DNA of 64,000 bases from Linum tenue (GCA_946122785.1 CAMGYJ010000009.1:9826937-9890936), one strand, 5' to 3'; positions 44,824 through 56,660 are shown, counted from the stretch's first letter. Numbers and translations are program-made. The notes: a model not told the origin generated them from the letters alone.

Positions 44824-45950
44824 ATGGCGAATCAGAATTATGATCTTGCCGCCTATCTCACTTGCTTCCTTCTATTCCTCGGATTCGCTCATTGCAACGA
44901 CGAACTCTCTTGTAAATCATTCCATAACCCTCGAAATTTCCCTTTTCTATTTACTCCTTTTTTGTTGTTGTTTGTTTGTTTGGTTGGTTACTGTGTGTTT
45001 TTACACTGGCATAAAATTTGACAGCTGAATCATCCGAGGCTAGCTCAGGGAAAGCAGGAGGTGGTCGAAACCTTCTCCAAGATTCATTCAGTGAAAGTTA
45101 CAGGGGACCCTTGAAAGGCTATTCACGTGGGTATAGCTAAACTTTTTTTTTTACTTTTGTCTTTTGGAAGCTGCGATTGTTTATCTCGCGCAGATAATTA
45201 CGATACATTTTTGTTATATTATGAGGTAATTTTCTGGATGGGAAATCTATAGTAACATTGTAATCTTTAAAAATGCATTCATTCATTCCGCTGCGTGCAC
45301 GGTATACGTCATTATTTCATAATAATACATGCATTCATAAAAAATACACGCGATCAAAATTCTAACAATCTCGCGAATACACATGCGGCAGACCACCACA
45401 CAGTTACATAACAAGTCTAACTTGCATGAATTTTTTGTAAGGCAGGACTTTTTTTGCATATCTGCACTGATATGTTAAAGCGCGCGATTTCTGACTGACT
45501 GCTGGTTGGTTGGTTGGTTTTGTGATTGCAGCGTGCAACATATCGTTCGACACGATGGACTACACGGTGTTCAGGAAAGGGTGCGGAGAGCTGAGGAACC
45601 CAGACGACCACGTGCCGCGGAAGACGTGCTGCGCGGCGTTCATACTGTTCGTGTGCCCCGTGAGGGAGTACATCAGCGACGAGCACTCGTTGTGCATGAG
45701 CGACATGGTGATGAACATCAAAATGCGGTGCGGGCTGGAGTCGACCTACTTCTACAACTTCTGCCAAGCGAGCGTCGAGAAGCGCATCGATTGCGAGCCG
45801 ATCGACGAGATCCGCCGCCGGAACGGGAAGAGCCCGCTCTACGTTCCTCCTCCTGGCGCCGCACGCGGCGACCACGGCACGTTTCCGGACCCCGAACTCC
45901 TCAACGAGACAGCCCAGTCGCTGGCCTCGCCGCCGCCGCCGGAGCCGTAG
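44824..45950 (+). CDS. LLG: LORELEI-like (LLG) secreted protein, 3 exons, 202 aa
   Basis: LORELEI/LLG proteins are cell-surface co-receptors and chaperones for CrRLK1L receptor kinases such as FERONIA and help bind RALF peptides. Exons I infer: 44824-44911, 45025-45126, 45532-45950, all with GT/AG introns and matching phase. The protein has a signal peptide (MANQNYDLAAYLTCFLLFLG), the family's GRNLLQ segment in exon 2, and an exon 3 module CNISFDTMDYTVFRKGC, RKTCCAAFILFVCP, DEHSLCMSD, FYNFCQAS, IDCE. The eight family cysteines are all present, plus an extra one (KMRCGL). The C-terminus is Pro-rich and ends PPPPEP; no hydrophobic GPI-signal tail is visible, so membrane anchoring is not supported unless another 3' exon exists. 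Exon 3 is much richer in GC than its surroundings. Family assignment is by motif pattern from memory. Confidence 0.78.
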
Positions 45951-46652
45951 GTCCCCCAAAAAAATCAAGCAGTAGCTAAACTACTTCATGCGTGTAATTT
46001 TGAATTTTACAATGGAGAACCGCGGTTCAATAGTGAAAGATATTTCGGACCGATAGCACATTTGGTTCGATTCTTTTTTTTCCCCAGTATTTATAATTTA
46101 TGGAACCAAGAAACGCACCATATTGTTATATTCGAGTACTGTATCCGTCATGACCACGAAGGTACGCCCGACCGCGACCCACGTTGACTAAGTATGGGGC
46201 GGGTATGGGTAAAACGCTCAGTAAATTGTTTGACGGGTATGGAGCGGCAGCGGCGGGTATAATGGTTTTAGCCTTCTCACCCCATACTCATACCCGCGGC
46301 CCAACAAGAGCATTTATTCACGTATAAAAAAATACATTGATCAAATTGTAACCTATCGATGATAGTGAAAGTAACTCAACAAAATAATTCGGTCATTATT
46401 TTTTACATGGTTAATCATAGTCAATAATGAAAAAATATTTTGATGTTATTTTTTTTAATCCGGATATTAAAATTATTATTATTAATAATAAAAATAGATC
46501 TATTTCTACATAGTTAATCGTAATCAGTCATGACAAACATTTGTATGTGATTTATTTAATTTGAATGTAAAAAAATTATCTAATTTTATTATTTTCACTA
46601 ATAAAAATAGATCATACACCAAATGTAAATAAAAAGTACAGTTAGCAACTTA
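45951..46652. other. Intergenic region
   Basis: 3' flank of the LLG gene, AT-rich. A 46140-46330 stretch rich in GGGTATGGG / CCCATACCC words looks like old transposon sequence, but I cannot fix its ends. Confidence 0.4.
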
Positions 46653-47004
46653 CGGGTCGTTTGGAAGTTGCGATAGTTTTGTTGAGATTGTCATTATGCA
46701 TGTATTGTTTACAATGCATCGTTTTTTTGTTTTTTTAGCAGAAACAATACATGGATTATTTCTGTGATGTGACAGAAACTATCACTCATTTTGAGTGATT
46801 GTTATATCTCAACTTTTAGTTGTGATTGTTGAGATAGTTGAGTTGAGATTGTTTTGTCTCAGCTTTTAGCTGATGCGACATACACAATCACACATACCAA
46901 ACGTTGTATTCTACAATGCATCAAATTCGACAATACATGTATAATATTATACATGCATTCTCAACAATACATCTATTTAACAATCGCAACTTCCAAACGA
47001 CCCC
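46653..47004. mobile_element. PIF/Harbinger-type MITE, copy 1 (352 bp)
   Basis: Terminal inverted repeats CGGGTCGTTTGGAAGTTGCG and, at the right end inverted, GGGGTCGTTTGGAAGTTGCG. Flanked by TTA on both sides (46650-46652 and 47005-47007), the target duplication of PIF/Harbinger elements. Internal direct and inverted TTGAGAT words; no ORF. Confidence 0.88.
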
Positions 47005-47007
47005 TTA

Positions 47008-48000
47008 ATTAAAATGAAACAACACTATCTTTATAGGAAAGAATGAAGCGTTGAGAAGTGGCCAAGTGGGTAAGAATAAAATGAAATAGGAAAGACTAAC
47101 TATTGAAAAAATGACCATTGGTGATAATTGACGGTTGGAACTTTTAATTCCAGCACCCAACATGCAATATATAATATATAATATAAACAACAAAATAAAA
47201 GAGGAAATGAGACGAAAAAGGGAGGATCTAGTTAGTATTCTACTAGTTAATAATTATGCATAATCAAATTCCCAGTCACCACATCATCATCTCACGTCAC
47301 TTATCGAAGTCTTTTTTTTTCTATAATATTAAACGAACGATTTTTCTCTTGTTTTAAGTTGGATTTTTTATCTGCATAGATAAATTAGATTAATTGTGCT
47401 CTTCAAAATGATATCCACTTTTGATATATTTTTGGAACAAAAAAATCGAGACATTTATTACCTGTCTATATACCATGGGGGTATTGTATTACTGAATTGA
47501 AACTATAGTCAGTTTAACGGTGATTCAACCGTATCATATCACTAAATATCACCTACCGATTTAAAGTCCAATATAAATTTTCTATGATCGGTGCTATTTT
47601 CGGTCTAAACTTGACTCTGCCCCGTTTGTAACAGATTTTGACAAAAAAATTAGCATATATATTAAGGTGTAAAGCGGGGTAACATGATCCACGATCTTCA
47701 AGTCAAGCAAGTCACCCAGGAAAAGAGTGTACGTAATGTGATATCAAAAGAGCCCTATGTTTTGGGCATATATATTTAGTACAATTTTCCAGGTGCGCAT
47801 TGTTTGCAAAAATACACTCTTTTTACCACCAATAGCAGAAACCAATAATCCATGGGTGAAAGAGATAAGGGAAAGACCATGGCAGGACTCATCTCCATAT
47901 TCAGCTCTATATAGACTTCATTATAACACCAACCCCGACACCCGGCATGCGTTTCCCATGGTGTTCCTCGGCAAATCCGAAAATCGCGTTCTTGTGATCG
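47008..48000. other. Intergenic region
   Basis: AT-rich with no supported gene. The right part (about 47760-48000) probably includes the 3' UTR of the minus-strand gene that ends at 48001. A plus-strand 102-codon frame at 47757-48065 overlaps that gene and has no recognised motif. Confidence 0.4.
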
Positions 48001-50259
48001 TCATACCAGTTGGAATCCGCCTTGGTGTTCGATGCAGTTCAGGAACTTACCTTCAGGGGACATGAACTGCCTCCTGACCTTTGCATGGCGTACGTTAGAC
48101 CTTGCCTCGAACCTAGGCAACGCTGAAGGGTCATTGCCGAAACTGAAACTGGTGGGGGTTGGAAACAGTGAGATGGTCTCGTCGAGGAATTCGTTGGCAA
48201 CATCTCCGTCTTCATCTATCTTGAGGCTCTTTGCATACCACCTCAGACCCTGCAACATGCAGAACCATCAGGAAAGAGATATCTAGGTCGTGATTGGCCA
48301 AGGTGGCACCAATTACAGAACTCTAAATGAAGGAATCAAGTGCAATGACAAAGAAAACCAATAGCTGCCGATATGGTTAATTCAAGAGATAATTCAGGAA
48401 TGAGGATTGCCAACTAGAGCTTTGAATGTCAGGCTAATCAAGGACGGTATGCTCCAGGTGAATGTAGGAAGGAGAGGAAGTCCGGAGTATGATTGTACGT
48501 AAGTAGTTGACAACTGGAGAGACAGGGATTCCGAATTCCGAGGACATGATCACTCAGTTGAAAGATCTTCCCAAAGGCCAGAACTTTCCATCGTTCAGTT
48601 TCATCATAAGTTTTGGGTGCATCAAGAACCAGAAAGGCCTTAACTAGGAGGCAAGGTAAATTCCTGAGAAGATAATGGCAAGACTCAGTGCAAGAAGACA
48701 CTAGTTCAGAATTCCTGTACAGATCTTCCTTTCTAGCACATAACTCTGTCAGATTAGGGGCATCCGTGTCTTTCCATCTAACAAAATACATCGGCAGCTC
48801 CTAATATTATGACATCAACAAGTCTGAGGGTTGACACAGGCCAAAAAGATCTGGCAGTTGTATCAACCAACATCAATAGAAAAGAATTTATTGCTCATGG
48901 CACAAAAGACTTCTGATAATTTGTTTTGTTATTAAAGTTTACTGCACATACAAATGAATACAAGGAAATGCCACCATAAAAGAAAAAAGAAACAACAAAA
49001 AGTCGCTGAGGTTCGGTATCATGATCAAGGAAGGTGTTTATGCAATAACAAAACCTCGACAATCATGACCTGATTCCTCTTCTAATATATGAGGGATATG
49101 TTTCCTACAGCGTAACCTCTACTCTATAAACACTTCAGGATGCATCCATCATCCATGATTGGTTATCCCTTTCCTACACATTGCTCATTAGCTCTAATAC
49201 AAGAACCGTGACCACATCAAGTGACACAGTTGCTAGAAACAAGTAAGCATCACTCTCAGACGAAGTCGCTTCTACAGCAGACCACTGTTCTTCAACAAGC
49301 CGTCAGTTGTCGTTAGAATCTTGCATAATGTGTTGCCAACAGATTGACATTGGTAGAGGAATAAGGCTTCACAGTTCACACTCTCGGAACTGCTACAATC
49401 GTACACTATTGTTTTCCCTATCTTGTTCCTGCTCCCAAATTCTCCACAACCAACAGGAAACAAGTTAAATTTAACTCCTAATCATCAAACAGTAATTACC
49501 TTTCCATCCTAAGGATGCTTTCCTACTCAAGCAATAGTATTCCATCAGTTGTCATTTCTTTCAAAAATTGCAACACGAATCTGACATTTCAAGCGAGAAA
49601 ATGAAAAAAAAAAAAAAAAAAACTTTACCGAAGTTTTCTCGCATTCACCCTCTTTTAAGGATTATGATCTCATACCATATATGCCTCAAACGAGTTACTA
49701 CATTCGCCTATCTAAGACCATAAGCATGTTGAAGGTTTCATAATTACTCCTCACAATAAACTCCTATCTAGTGGATCCCATGATAACTAAGTATGATCTA
49801 CAGAAGCCGCATCTGCATTCACAGCGCCATAATCCTTTTAGCACAATCCGAATTCTTTAAACTGACTGAAGATAAAACACCAACCCCAAGTTTCCAGTTC
49901 GATCGTAATTCGCTACACACTCAGAACCCTCCAGACCCAAAGCCAATAATTTCACAGCAAAGGAGTAACACGGAGGGGAAACTGACCTGGACGCCGCCAT
50001 CACCAGCTTTGCAAGGGATGAGAATAGGGCCAGGCTGCTGCCGGTCAACGGCGACCTTGACAGGGACGCTGAACCCTTTGCGTGGAATCCCTGTTTCGCG
50101 GTAATCGGGGCGATGATGCTGCCGTGATTGATGATGAGGAGGAGGAGGAACGCATTGCTGCTCCGCTTCGTGGTCTCCTTCTTCTTGGTCTTCTCCGTGG
50201 TCGCCGCCTTCGTCTCTAACGAACCCGAGTATTCCCGCTATCCTTCTGAAGAATCGCAT
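48001..50259 (-). CDS. Conserved plant protein of unknown function, 2 exons, 173 aa
   Basis: Exons I infer on the minus strand: 50259-49987 and 48249-48001, joined in phase through GT/AG (CAG|GTCAGT and TTGCAG|GGT). The protein starts MRFFRRIAGILGFVRDEG, passes an acidic stretch, then carries RKGFSVPVKVAVDRQQPGP, and across the intron GDGGVQ-GLRWYAKSLKIDED and GDVANEFLDE. I recall this pattern from uncharacterised small plant proteins but cannot attach a function. There is no signal peptide or membrane segment; a soluble intracellular protein is likely. Another in-frame ATG lies seven codons upstream (50280); I chose the inner one because the MRF(F/L)RRIAG start is the conserved-looking form. 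The 1737-bp intron holds a 354-bp minus-strand open frame (48438-48791) that I do not think is coding. Confidence 0.72.
49603..49622 (+). repeat. Poly-A run in the intron
   Basis: About 20 A residues within the intron of the minus-strand gene. It may be simple slippage; no retroposon body with target duplication was recognised next to it. Confidence 0.7.
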
Positions 50260-51607
50260 CGCATCTCCCCGATCGTCCAATCAACTTTTCCACCCACTGC
50301 TAACCCCAATCGGGGAGAAAAAAACGAATCCGCAGCCGGAATCTGAAGTTCGGGCTGCCGGAATTATGAGAGAAATGGAGTGGTGAAGAGTAATTGCGGC
50401 TGCGTAGAAAGGTGGGAAAATGGGAGATTTGCGATTTGTGCGGCGTTTCTCCAGAGCTCTGCGGTTTGTGGTTTTGCGTCTTTTGGGTTTTCCGCTCTAG
50501 ATATTCTTTCTTTCGAGAGTTATACGAAGTTTGTGGATTTATATTTTGGGATAATAGCATTTTCTATCCCTTTTTATTTTATTATAAATTAATAAATGTA
50601 TTTTTTAATTTTTTTCCCCCACAAACCTAACCTTTTATTACAAGTTTTGTATAGGATGTGGAGTGTCATTTGTTTGTACTTTTCATCTTTTCATTGCATA
50701 CAATGCATACTTTGTGTCTTAGTATCTACATCATTCCCAATTTACTCAGGTAAATATGTCTTGTCTACTTATTACTTACTGTGAACTACATAATACAAAC
50801 CTGGTGAGTTATTGGATTCTAGATATAGGGCCTCAATTTCTCGGACCATATTTTTTGTCATAAGAAATTTCAAAATACTTATGTTCATCTTCCTAATGGC
50901 GCTAGGACTCTTGTCATACATGTATGGACAATAAGATTTCCTTTCAGACTGTTCTTATATAATGTCCTTCTAGTACCTAGCTTTTCTTTCAATCTTGTCT
51001 TAATTAGTAAACTCACCCAAGATTTTATTTTAGCCTTACACTTTTACTCTAATTTATGGCTAATCCAAGACCTAATAAGCATGAGGATGATTCGTTTGGT
51101 AAAAAAAATTAGGGACTCTTACCAACTTACTTTCCAACCACCTCAAGCTCATAACCACTAGTCCACCACCACAAACAACAACATCTCTCAATTTAAGTAC
51201 CCAACAACCAAGGATGGCAGCAAAATCCGGATCCACTGGTATCCTACCCGATCCAACCTGGTCAAAATGGGTAAAATTCGCACTGACAAATTGCGGACCG
51301 GGTTCGGGTTGAAACCCGTTGCACTATTCAACGGGTAGGTTCGAGTTTAGGTTTACTCAACCCATAGATACCCGCCCACAACCTGTTAATTATCCGTGTT
51401 GTTTGTGGATGTTAATCTTTAATATTGAACAATTTGTATGAGTAATTTGTGGGTTTGCACTTAGATTGATGTTTTTTTGTATGGTAAATTTTTATGGAAA
51501 AATTGGTGTCAGGCTTTAATTTTGACAGGAGATTGGCGCTATGTATGTTTGTCCATAAGAACCCATGGGTATCCATGAACTCGCGTATACTGACATGCCC
51601 CTACTTT
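50260..51607. other. Intergenic region
   Basis: The left part is the 5' flank of the minus-strand gene (promoter and 5' UTR, elements not resolved). 51200-51600 has repeated GGGT / ACCCG words (TACCCGATCC, AACGGGTAGG, ACCCATGGGTATCC), as seen in old non-autonomous hAT elements, but terminal repeats and duplication are not convincing. Confidence 0.4.
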
Positions 51608-52012
51608 TGTGTCGTGCGACCTTAGCTCTCAACTCTATTAAAAATGCTAAGTAGCTTTCTCACAACTCACAATCTCACTAAGGAAGAAAGACAAAGGAAG
51701 TGGGAAGCACTCTCTAAGGGTTTACTCTAGAAAACGATGGACTGAGTTACATGTGAAGGAGTTGGCTCCTTATATAGACATCTCCTCATATAAGGCATCA
51801 ATACCCCCTCATAATGGTCCCTCTCCATTACTACACTCATTAAGTCCCCTCATAATGCACCTCATAATGCTACCCAAAATGTGGTTCATAAGTGCCCCAT
51901 TATGGTGAAGAATGCTAGAGGCATCTCTATACTCCAGACTTCCATGCACACCACATGTGCAAATCGCCATATTGTCGTCATGCCCTCGCTATGTCATCTG
52001 CCACATGTGACA
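51608..52012 (-). repeat. 3' LTR of a decayed chromovirus
   Basis: On the minus strand it begins TGTCACATGTGGCAGATGAC directly after a polypurine tract (GTGGGGGAGAA, 52013-52024) and has a TATA box (CTATATAAGGAGCC, about 51770). The 3' end near 51608 (CGACACA) is an estimate. Confidence 0.65.
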
Positions 52013-52770
52013 TTCTCCCCCACCTATACTCGCGATGCCCCATCTTGTCCTCATGATGGAAACCCTCCATCAAATCTTTGTCCTTCCATATCGTGAGCTC
52101 ATTCTCCCGACTAGCCTCGCTCTCTGGAAGGTTCCGTCACTTGACCAGGTGCTCCACATGACTCTGATGGACACCACCACGAGGAATGACACGATGTGCC
52201 ATGATCTCCTGTACTTAATGCTCATGTGTCTTGGTGACGAGTGTTGGAGCCTGATGTGTCTGCCTCCGCTGCTCATCCTCCTTGTCTTCATTGAAAGTCT
52301 TGAGTTGGCTCACATGAAAGACCTGATGGATCTCCAAATGCGAGGACACCTCCACCTTGTACGCCACTTTGCCAACCCTCCCCAGGATAGGGAATGACCC
52401 TTCATAGGTGCGAAACAGTTCCTTGTGCATGTTCTTAAAATGCTTGAAGTGATGATGGTAGAACTTCACCATCATCATGTCTCCCTCTTCGAACTCCCAT
52501 TGACGCCTCTTCTTGTTAGCCCACTTCTTCATCTTCTTACTAGCTTGGGCTAATTAAGACTTTGACCATTTTCATCTTCTCGTGCCAGTCTTTTGCAAAC
52601 TTGTAGGTTGTTGGACTCTTGCCTCTATAGCCCGTTTCTACTGTGGTAGGCGTCAACTGTTACTGCCCTATCGCCAACTCAAATGGGCTCGTGATGGTCG
52701 TTTGGGTTGCTCATAGAGTGGTACGTAATGCTCTGTTGCTGTCCTGTCCTCATTAGAGTTAGATTCTTTT
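52013..52770 (-). pseudogene. Chromovirus integrase C-terminus and chromodomain remnant
   Basis: Minus-strand text reads SPTTYKFAKDWHEKMKMVK, WANKKRRQWEFEEGDMMMVK, RTYEGSFPILGRVGKVAYKV and IHQVFHVSQLKTFNEDKED, the end of Ty3/gypsy integrase. After a frameshift comes a chromodomain-like EIMAHRVIPRGGVHQSHVEH followed by a TGA where Trp is expected (52137-52139), then RNLPESEASRENELTIWKDK. The chromodomain places it among chromoviruses. Everything upstream of about 52770 (RT, RNase H, integrase core) is missing. Confidence 0.82.
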
Positions 52771-52873
52771 AATTTTGTAGAGTGACTTCACTAAATATTG
52801 CCTTATGGGGTTTCAAGTAGAGGTTTCTTACTATCTTTAATACAAAATACTTAGCCTGACAAGTTACAACTCA

Positions 52874-52882
52874 ACCAATTTA
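52874..52882. repeat. MULE target-site duplication, left
   Basis: ACCAATTTA, repeated exactly at 57649-57657. Nine bases is the usual MULE duplication length. Confidence 0.95.
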
Positions 52883-53420
52883 GGAAAAAATCCCAGAATA
52901 CACCAATTATTATAAAAAATTACCAAAATACAGTACTTATAAAAGTATTTCCCAAAGTACAGCAGTTTCAACATCACTGTCTTTGTCTAAGACAGTGATG
53001 TTGATCACCGTTTTGGTCTAAAACGATGATACATCACCGCTTTTGACAAAAGCAGTGATGCTATCACCGCTTTAGACCAAAGCAGTGATGCTATCACCGC
53101 TTTCAATGACGACAGTGATGGCCTGACCGTTGATGAGGGAAGCAGTGAGGCCTTCACCGTTGGATCCAACAACGGTGAAGTGGCGCGGATCGCTGACGTG
53201 GACGCGCGCGGGCACTTCACCGCTGAAGACCAAAGCGGTGATTGCCCCGCTTTCCACGTCAGCGATCCGCGCCCCACCCCGCGCCTTCACCGCTGCCGTC
53301 CGATGCAGTTATGCGCGGATTGTGGTTTTTCTCCACAATCCGACGCATCAGAAGCCGCCACGTCACCGATCCGTGCCCATCACCGCCTTTGTTGGACGCA
53401 GTGATGGCACTGTGTTTGTT
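52883..53420 (+). repeat. Left MULE terminal inverted repeat and subterminal repeats
   Basis: Outer 140 bp match the right end inverted. 52978-53420 has about ten words of the type ATCACCGCTTTNGACNAAAG and CGGTGA, many forming short palindromes. Confidence 0.85.
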
Positions 53421-53464
53421 CGGGGCGGTGATAACTGGCCAGGACTTTTCCCAGCCCCAAACAC

Positions 53465-53472
53465 TATAAATA
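53465..53472 (+). promoter_or_regulatory. TATA box inside the left MULE end
   Basis: TATAAATA, 188 bp before the first PMD exon start codon. Mirrors a TATA box at the other end. Confidence 0.6.
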
Positions 53473-53659
53473 CCCATCCCCCCTCTCATTCCAAACCACA
53501 CCACCACTTTATACTTCTTTCTCCCTCCATTTTTCACTCTAGTTTCGTTCTAAGTACGCTCTGTGGTTGCGGCTAAGTCCGATCTTCCGCATCAGAAAGA
53601 ATTACTAGAGTTTTTGTTATGTTGTTTTGTCGATACTCTCGCTAGCTTTTCGGCAAAAA

Positions 53660-54698
53660 ATGGACGAAGAGGCTTTGAGAGTACGTAAATTTATTTAATT
53701 CTTTTGTGATTTTTTTTACATGGGTGCTAAAATTTAAATTGATTTGATTTCATATTTTTTTATAGATGGGTGCTGAGATATACGACCCTAGATTGTATAT
53801 CGATCCTGGCCCAAGGGATCGAAGGTATTTAACCGGGCAAGATCAACATCGCTCTCGTTCAATTTGGAACAATAATCCGGTAGACACACTAAAATTATTT
53901 CAATAGTTTTAAAGTTTTTATTTTGCTTTCTAAGTTTTTATTTTGCTTTCTATTGACTGACAATATTGTGTTTTTTGTTTTGTAGGAATCACTTATTCCC
54001 ATCAGTCATCGAGGGACATGTCGATTGCCCCGTTGGCATCCTCGACTGCATCCCTATCTAGAGAGGGCGGGATTGCACAATTTGAGGCACTTTATATTGA
54101 TATTGACAACGATCTGCTGACGGCAATGGCAGAGCGATGTCGCCCTGAGCTGCATACCTTCCACTTTCCCGAGGGTGAAATGACGATCACCCTCAAAGAT
54201 GTTGCCATCCTCACCGGGCTCCCGATCACCGGAGATGCCATCATCGACAACTCGAGAAAACCAGAAGATGGTTGGGGGCCATTGATTCAGGATCGTCTGG
54301 GGTTCAACATGCCGACCACCACGCCCGTCGAAGGGGTTGGGCATCCACCACTGAATGCGGGGCAAGTATCGATCCCGTGGCTTGTTGACCACATCCAATT
54401 GGAGGTTAATATAGGCCCGGATACTCCTGAAGATCAGGTGGAGCGGTATGCACGTGTATACCTAATTGCCTTGGTTGGTGGGTTTCTGTTCCCCGACAAG
54501 TCAAATAAGTGGATACAAGGCATGTGGTTCCCTATGCTCCTCGGTGACTGGGACGAGATCGGGAGAAAAAGTTGGGGGTCGGCCGTCTTGGCTGGAGTCT
54601 ACCCGGTGTATTTGACGGATCGTCTTCATCTTCTGCTCGTACTTTTTTGGTTGATGTGCAACTGCTACAAGACCGGAGAATTAATAATTAATCCATAA
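53660..54698 (+). pseudogene. Plant mobile domain (PMD, MAIN-like) gene, broken
   Basis: PMD proteins are a plant family (MAIN/MAIL, some fused to phosphatases) that is often carried by transposons. Inferred exons: 53660-53680, 53766-53879 and from 53986. The joined frame gives IDPGPRDRRYLTGQDQHRS, then RGTCRLPRWHPRLHPYLERA and GLHNLRHF, the normal PMD N-terminus, then shifts by one base near 54090-54110. The next frame continues DIDNDLLTAMAERCRPELHT, FHFPEGEMTITLKDVAILTG and GMWFPMLLGDWDEIG to a PMD-like SWGSAVLAGVY at about 54600. The C-terminal part of the domain is gone. An ATG at 54018 opens a 226-codon frame, but it starts in the wrong frame for the N-terminus, so I call it a pseudogene. 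Transcription from the left-end TATA box is plausible. Confidence 0.82.
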
Positions 54699-54739
54699 GA
54701 AATGTCATGAACAATAAACCATGAACAAGCACTGAATTA

Positions 54740-56296
54740 CATTATTACCTGCACTCCACAATTGATCTCTTATGTCTTTCTTCTTGCCAAATTTGTGTTG
54801 GAAATTGGCTAGGAAGTGACGAATACACCAACGCCATGTCCATCCCCATTCGTCCGGGAAACCACGGACGGCGTGTTTAATCCCGGCATGTCGAAAACCG
54901 TCCCAGGGTTGGACTCCTCCATTGCGGACATTAGTCTGGGGAGTAAAGCATACGAGTCATCCCAATCACCGTAGACATCAGCAATGGCCTTCTGCTTCCC
55001 ATGCCACGCCTTCTTATACCTTATGGTGTAGGAGTGTCGATCCTTCACCTCCGCCATGATAGCTTTTATCTTGATATCTGGTTGTGCCTCGATAAGGTGC
55101 TTAATGGTTCTTGCCACTTTTTTTGCTTTCAGTTGCCGGTGATCCTGTGAAAGTATGGTTGAGGAGCAACTGTGGTTGTTCTCTACTGTCCGCATGACCC
55201 AGACCCCCTTTCTCTTCATATATGCAGCACGAAGTTGCCACATACAACCCTCTCCAGCATTCTTACAAATGACATGCAGTTGTCCCTTGTCAGAATATTT
55301 TACCTTCCATTCGAAATTACGCCGCATGGCTTCTTCGCTAAAAGCGTCTTGCACATCGGCTTTCGAAGTGAACGCCATACCCACTTCCAAATTAGCAGTC
55401 GGATTATACACAGGCATGGGCCGAAAGTCAGGGGCATCGTTCTGACCATATAAAAATTGATCAGGAACCTCTGTGTAGTAAGGCGTTGGTGCCTGTCGGA
55501 ACGCCACCTCACTGTCATCGATATCGTCGTTATCGTCCGTATCTTCCTCCTCACTGACTGATCTCAAATCTTCCTCACTTTCATCGTCACTGGAGGCGAA
55601 TGGATAGCTCGGCGAAGGATGGTCATCGTTACCAGCATAACCAGCATCGCCTTCTTGGTCATGCGAAGTACGCCCAGATCGAAGGGTGTTTTCAATGTCA
55701 CCCCACTCTGGACCCCAAGCAGGTCATTGATCACCGTCGGGCTGAACGATATCGACGGCAGTCTCACCACCATGTGGCAGGTATTCTTCCCACCCAACAC
55801 CTCCTTCAGAACTACCTCCTCCGTAGTTGCTTGAAGTACCTCCCCAACCATACCCTCCGGCAGAAGAACCTGCTCCGTAGTTACTTGAACTACCACCCTA
55901 GCCATACCCTCCTGCAAAACCATCATCATAAGAATACTGGTGAGAATGAGTTTCACCGACCGACTCGGTTTCGACATACACCTCTGCAAGCCGCACCCCG
56001 TTCTCAGATATGAACTGTATCATCATGTTCGCGTCGTCATCCTCATTTATGTCAACTTTTTCGTACATGACTCCGTCAGCACTCATGTTGGGATACCGGT
56101 AAGTAATTTGACGAACTCTCATTTGCCCGCCCGTACAAGTCCTTTCTGCACACCTGTCATGGAGTTCTTGCCACGAGAATCTCGACTCAATTGTAAGCAT
56201 ACTGGATTCGCCATCTTCATAGTCGATCCCAATGTTCGAGTTTGTCACCCGACCATTCCAATAAATAATAAGCCGAAACTTCTTAAATTTACCCAT
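54740..56296 (-). pseudogene. MULE transposase, DDE core deleted
   Basis: The protein starts MGKFKKFRLIIYWNGRVTNS, with YEKVDINEDDDANMM. A GGYGWGG-type Gly-rich linker has a TAG for Trp at 55898-55900 and a TGA at 55724-55726. Then comes the MuDR-type DNA-binding domain: AFTSKADVQDAFSEEAMRRN, CKNAGEGCMWQLRA, ENNHSC, then KAWHGKQKAIADVYGDWD. After ESNPGTVF the reading jumps, in another frame, to RHAGIKHAVRGFPDEWGW and CIRHFLANFQHKFGKKKDIR, the region after the DDE catalytic core. The catalytic acids and the SWIM zinc finger are therefore missing. An uninterrupted 252-codon piece runs 54809-55567. Confidence 0.85.
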
Positions 56297-56660
56297 GTCT
56301 GCAATTTATAATAATTAAGTATAGTATATAATTAGTACATTATGGATACAAAAACAATATCATCCAAAGCGATAATAAAATGCAACTAATTGATCTATTA
56401 TGAGAAAACTAAACAAATTCATCTAAATTCATAACTAACTAACTAACATCTATCATATCATAATTAAACTTAATAATATCATAACATATTTTCCAATAAC
56501 CGCAATTCACTAAATACAGACATATAATTACTAACACATCAACATGTAAAAAATACATACTTATAACATACTCAATCCCGATCTATCATGAGAAAACTAA
56601 ACAAATTAATCTAAATTCAGTACTAACTAACTAACATATATCATATCATAATTAATCTAA

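Noticed and set aside
45417..45968. 183-codon minus-strand ORF over LLG exon 3, and a 157-codon plus-strand frame at 45506-45979
   Set aside because: Shadows of the GC-rich exon 3 in other frames. The LLG frame has the family's cysteine pattern.
48438..48791. 117-codon minus-strand ORF within the intron of the conserved gene
   Set aside because: No known domain and no need to interrupt the clean phase-0 exon junction. Could be an alternative exon, but nothing supports it.
51209..51603. Possible hAT-type element with CAAGGATGGCA and TAGGGGCATGT ends
   Set aside because: The ends match only loosely and no 8-bp duplication was found.
54018..54698. 226-codon PMD ORF as an intact gene starting at 54018
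   Set aside because: The PMD N-terminal residues lie in another frame just upstream, and the C-terminal part of the domain is missing, so the ORF is part of a broken gene.
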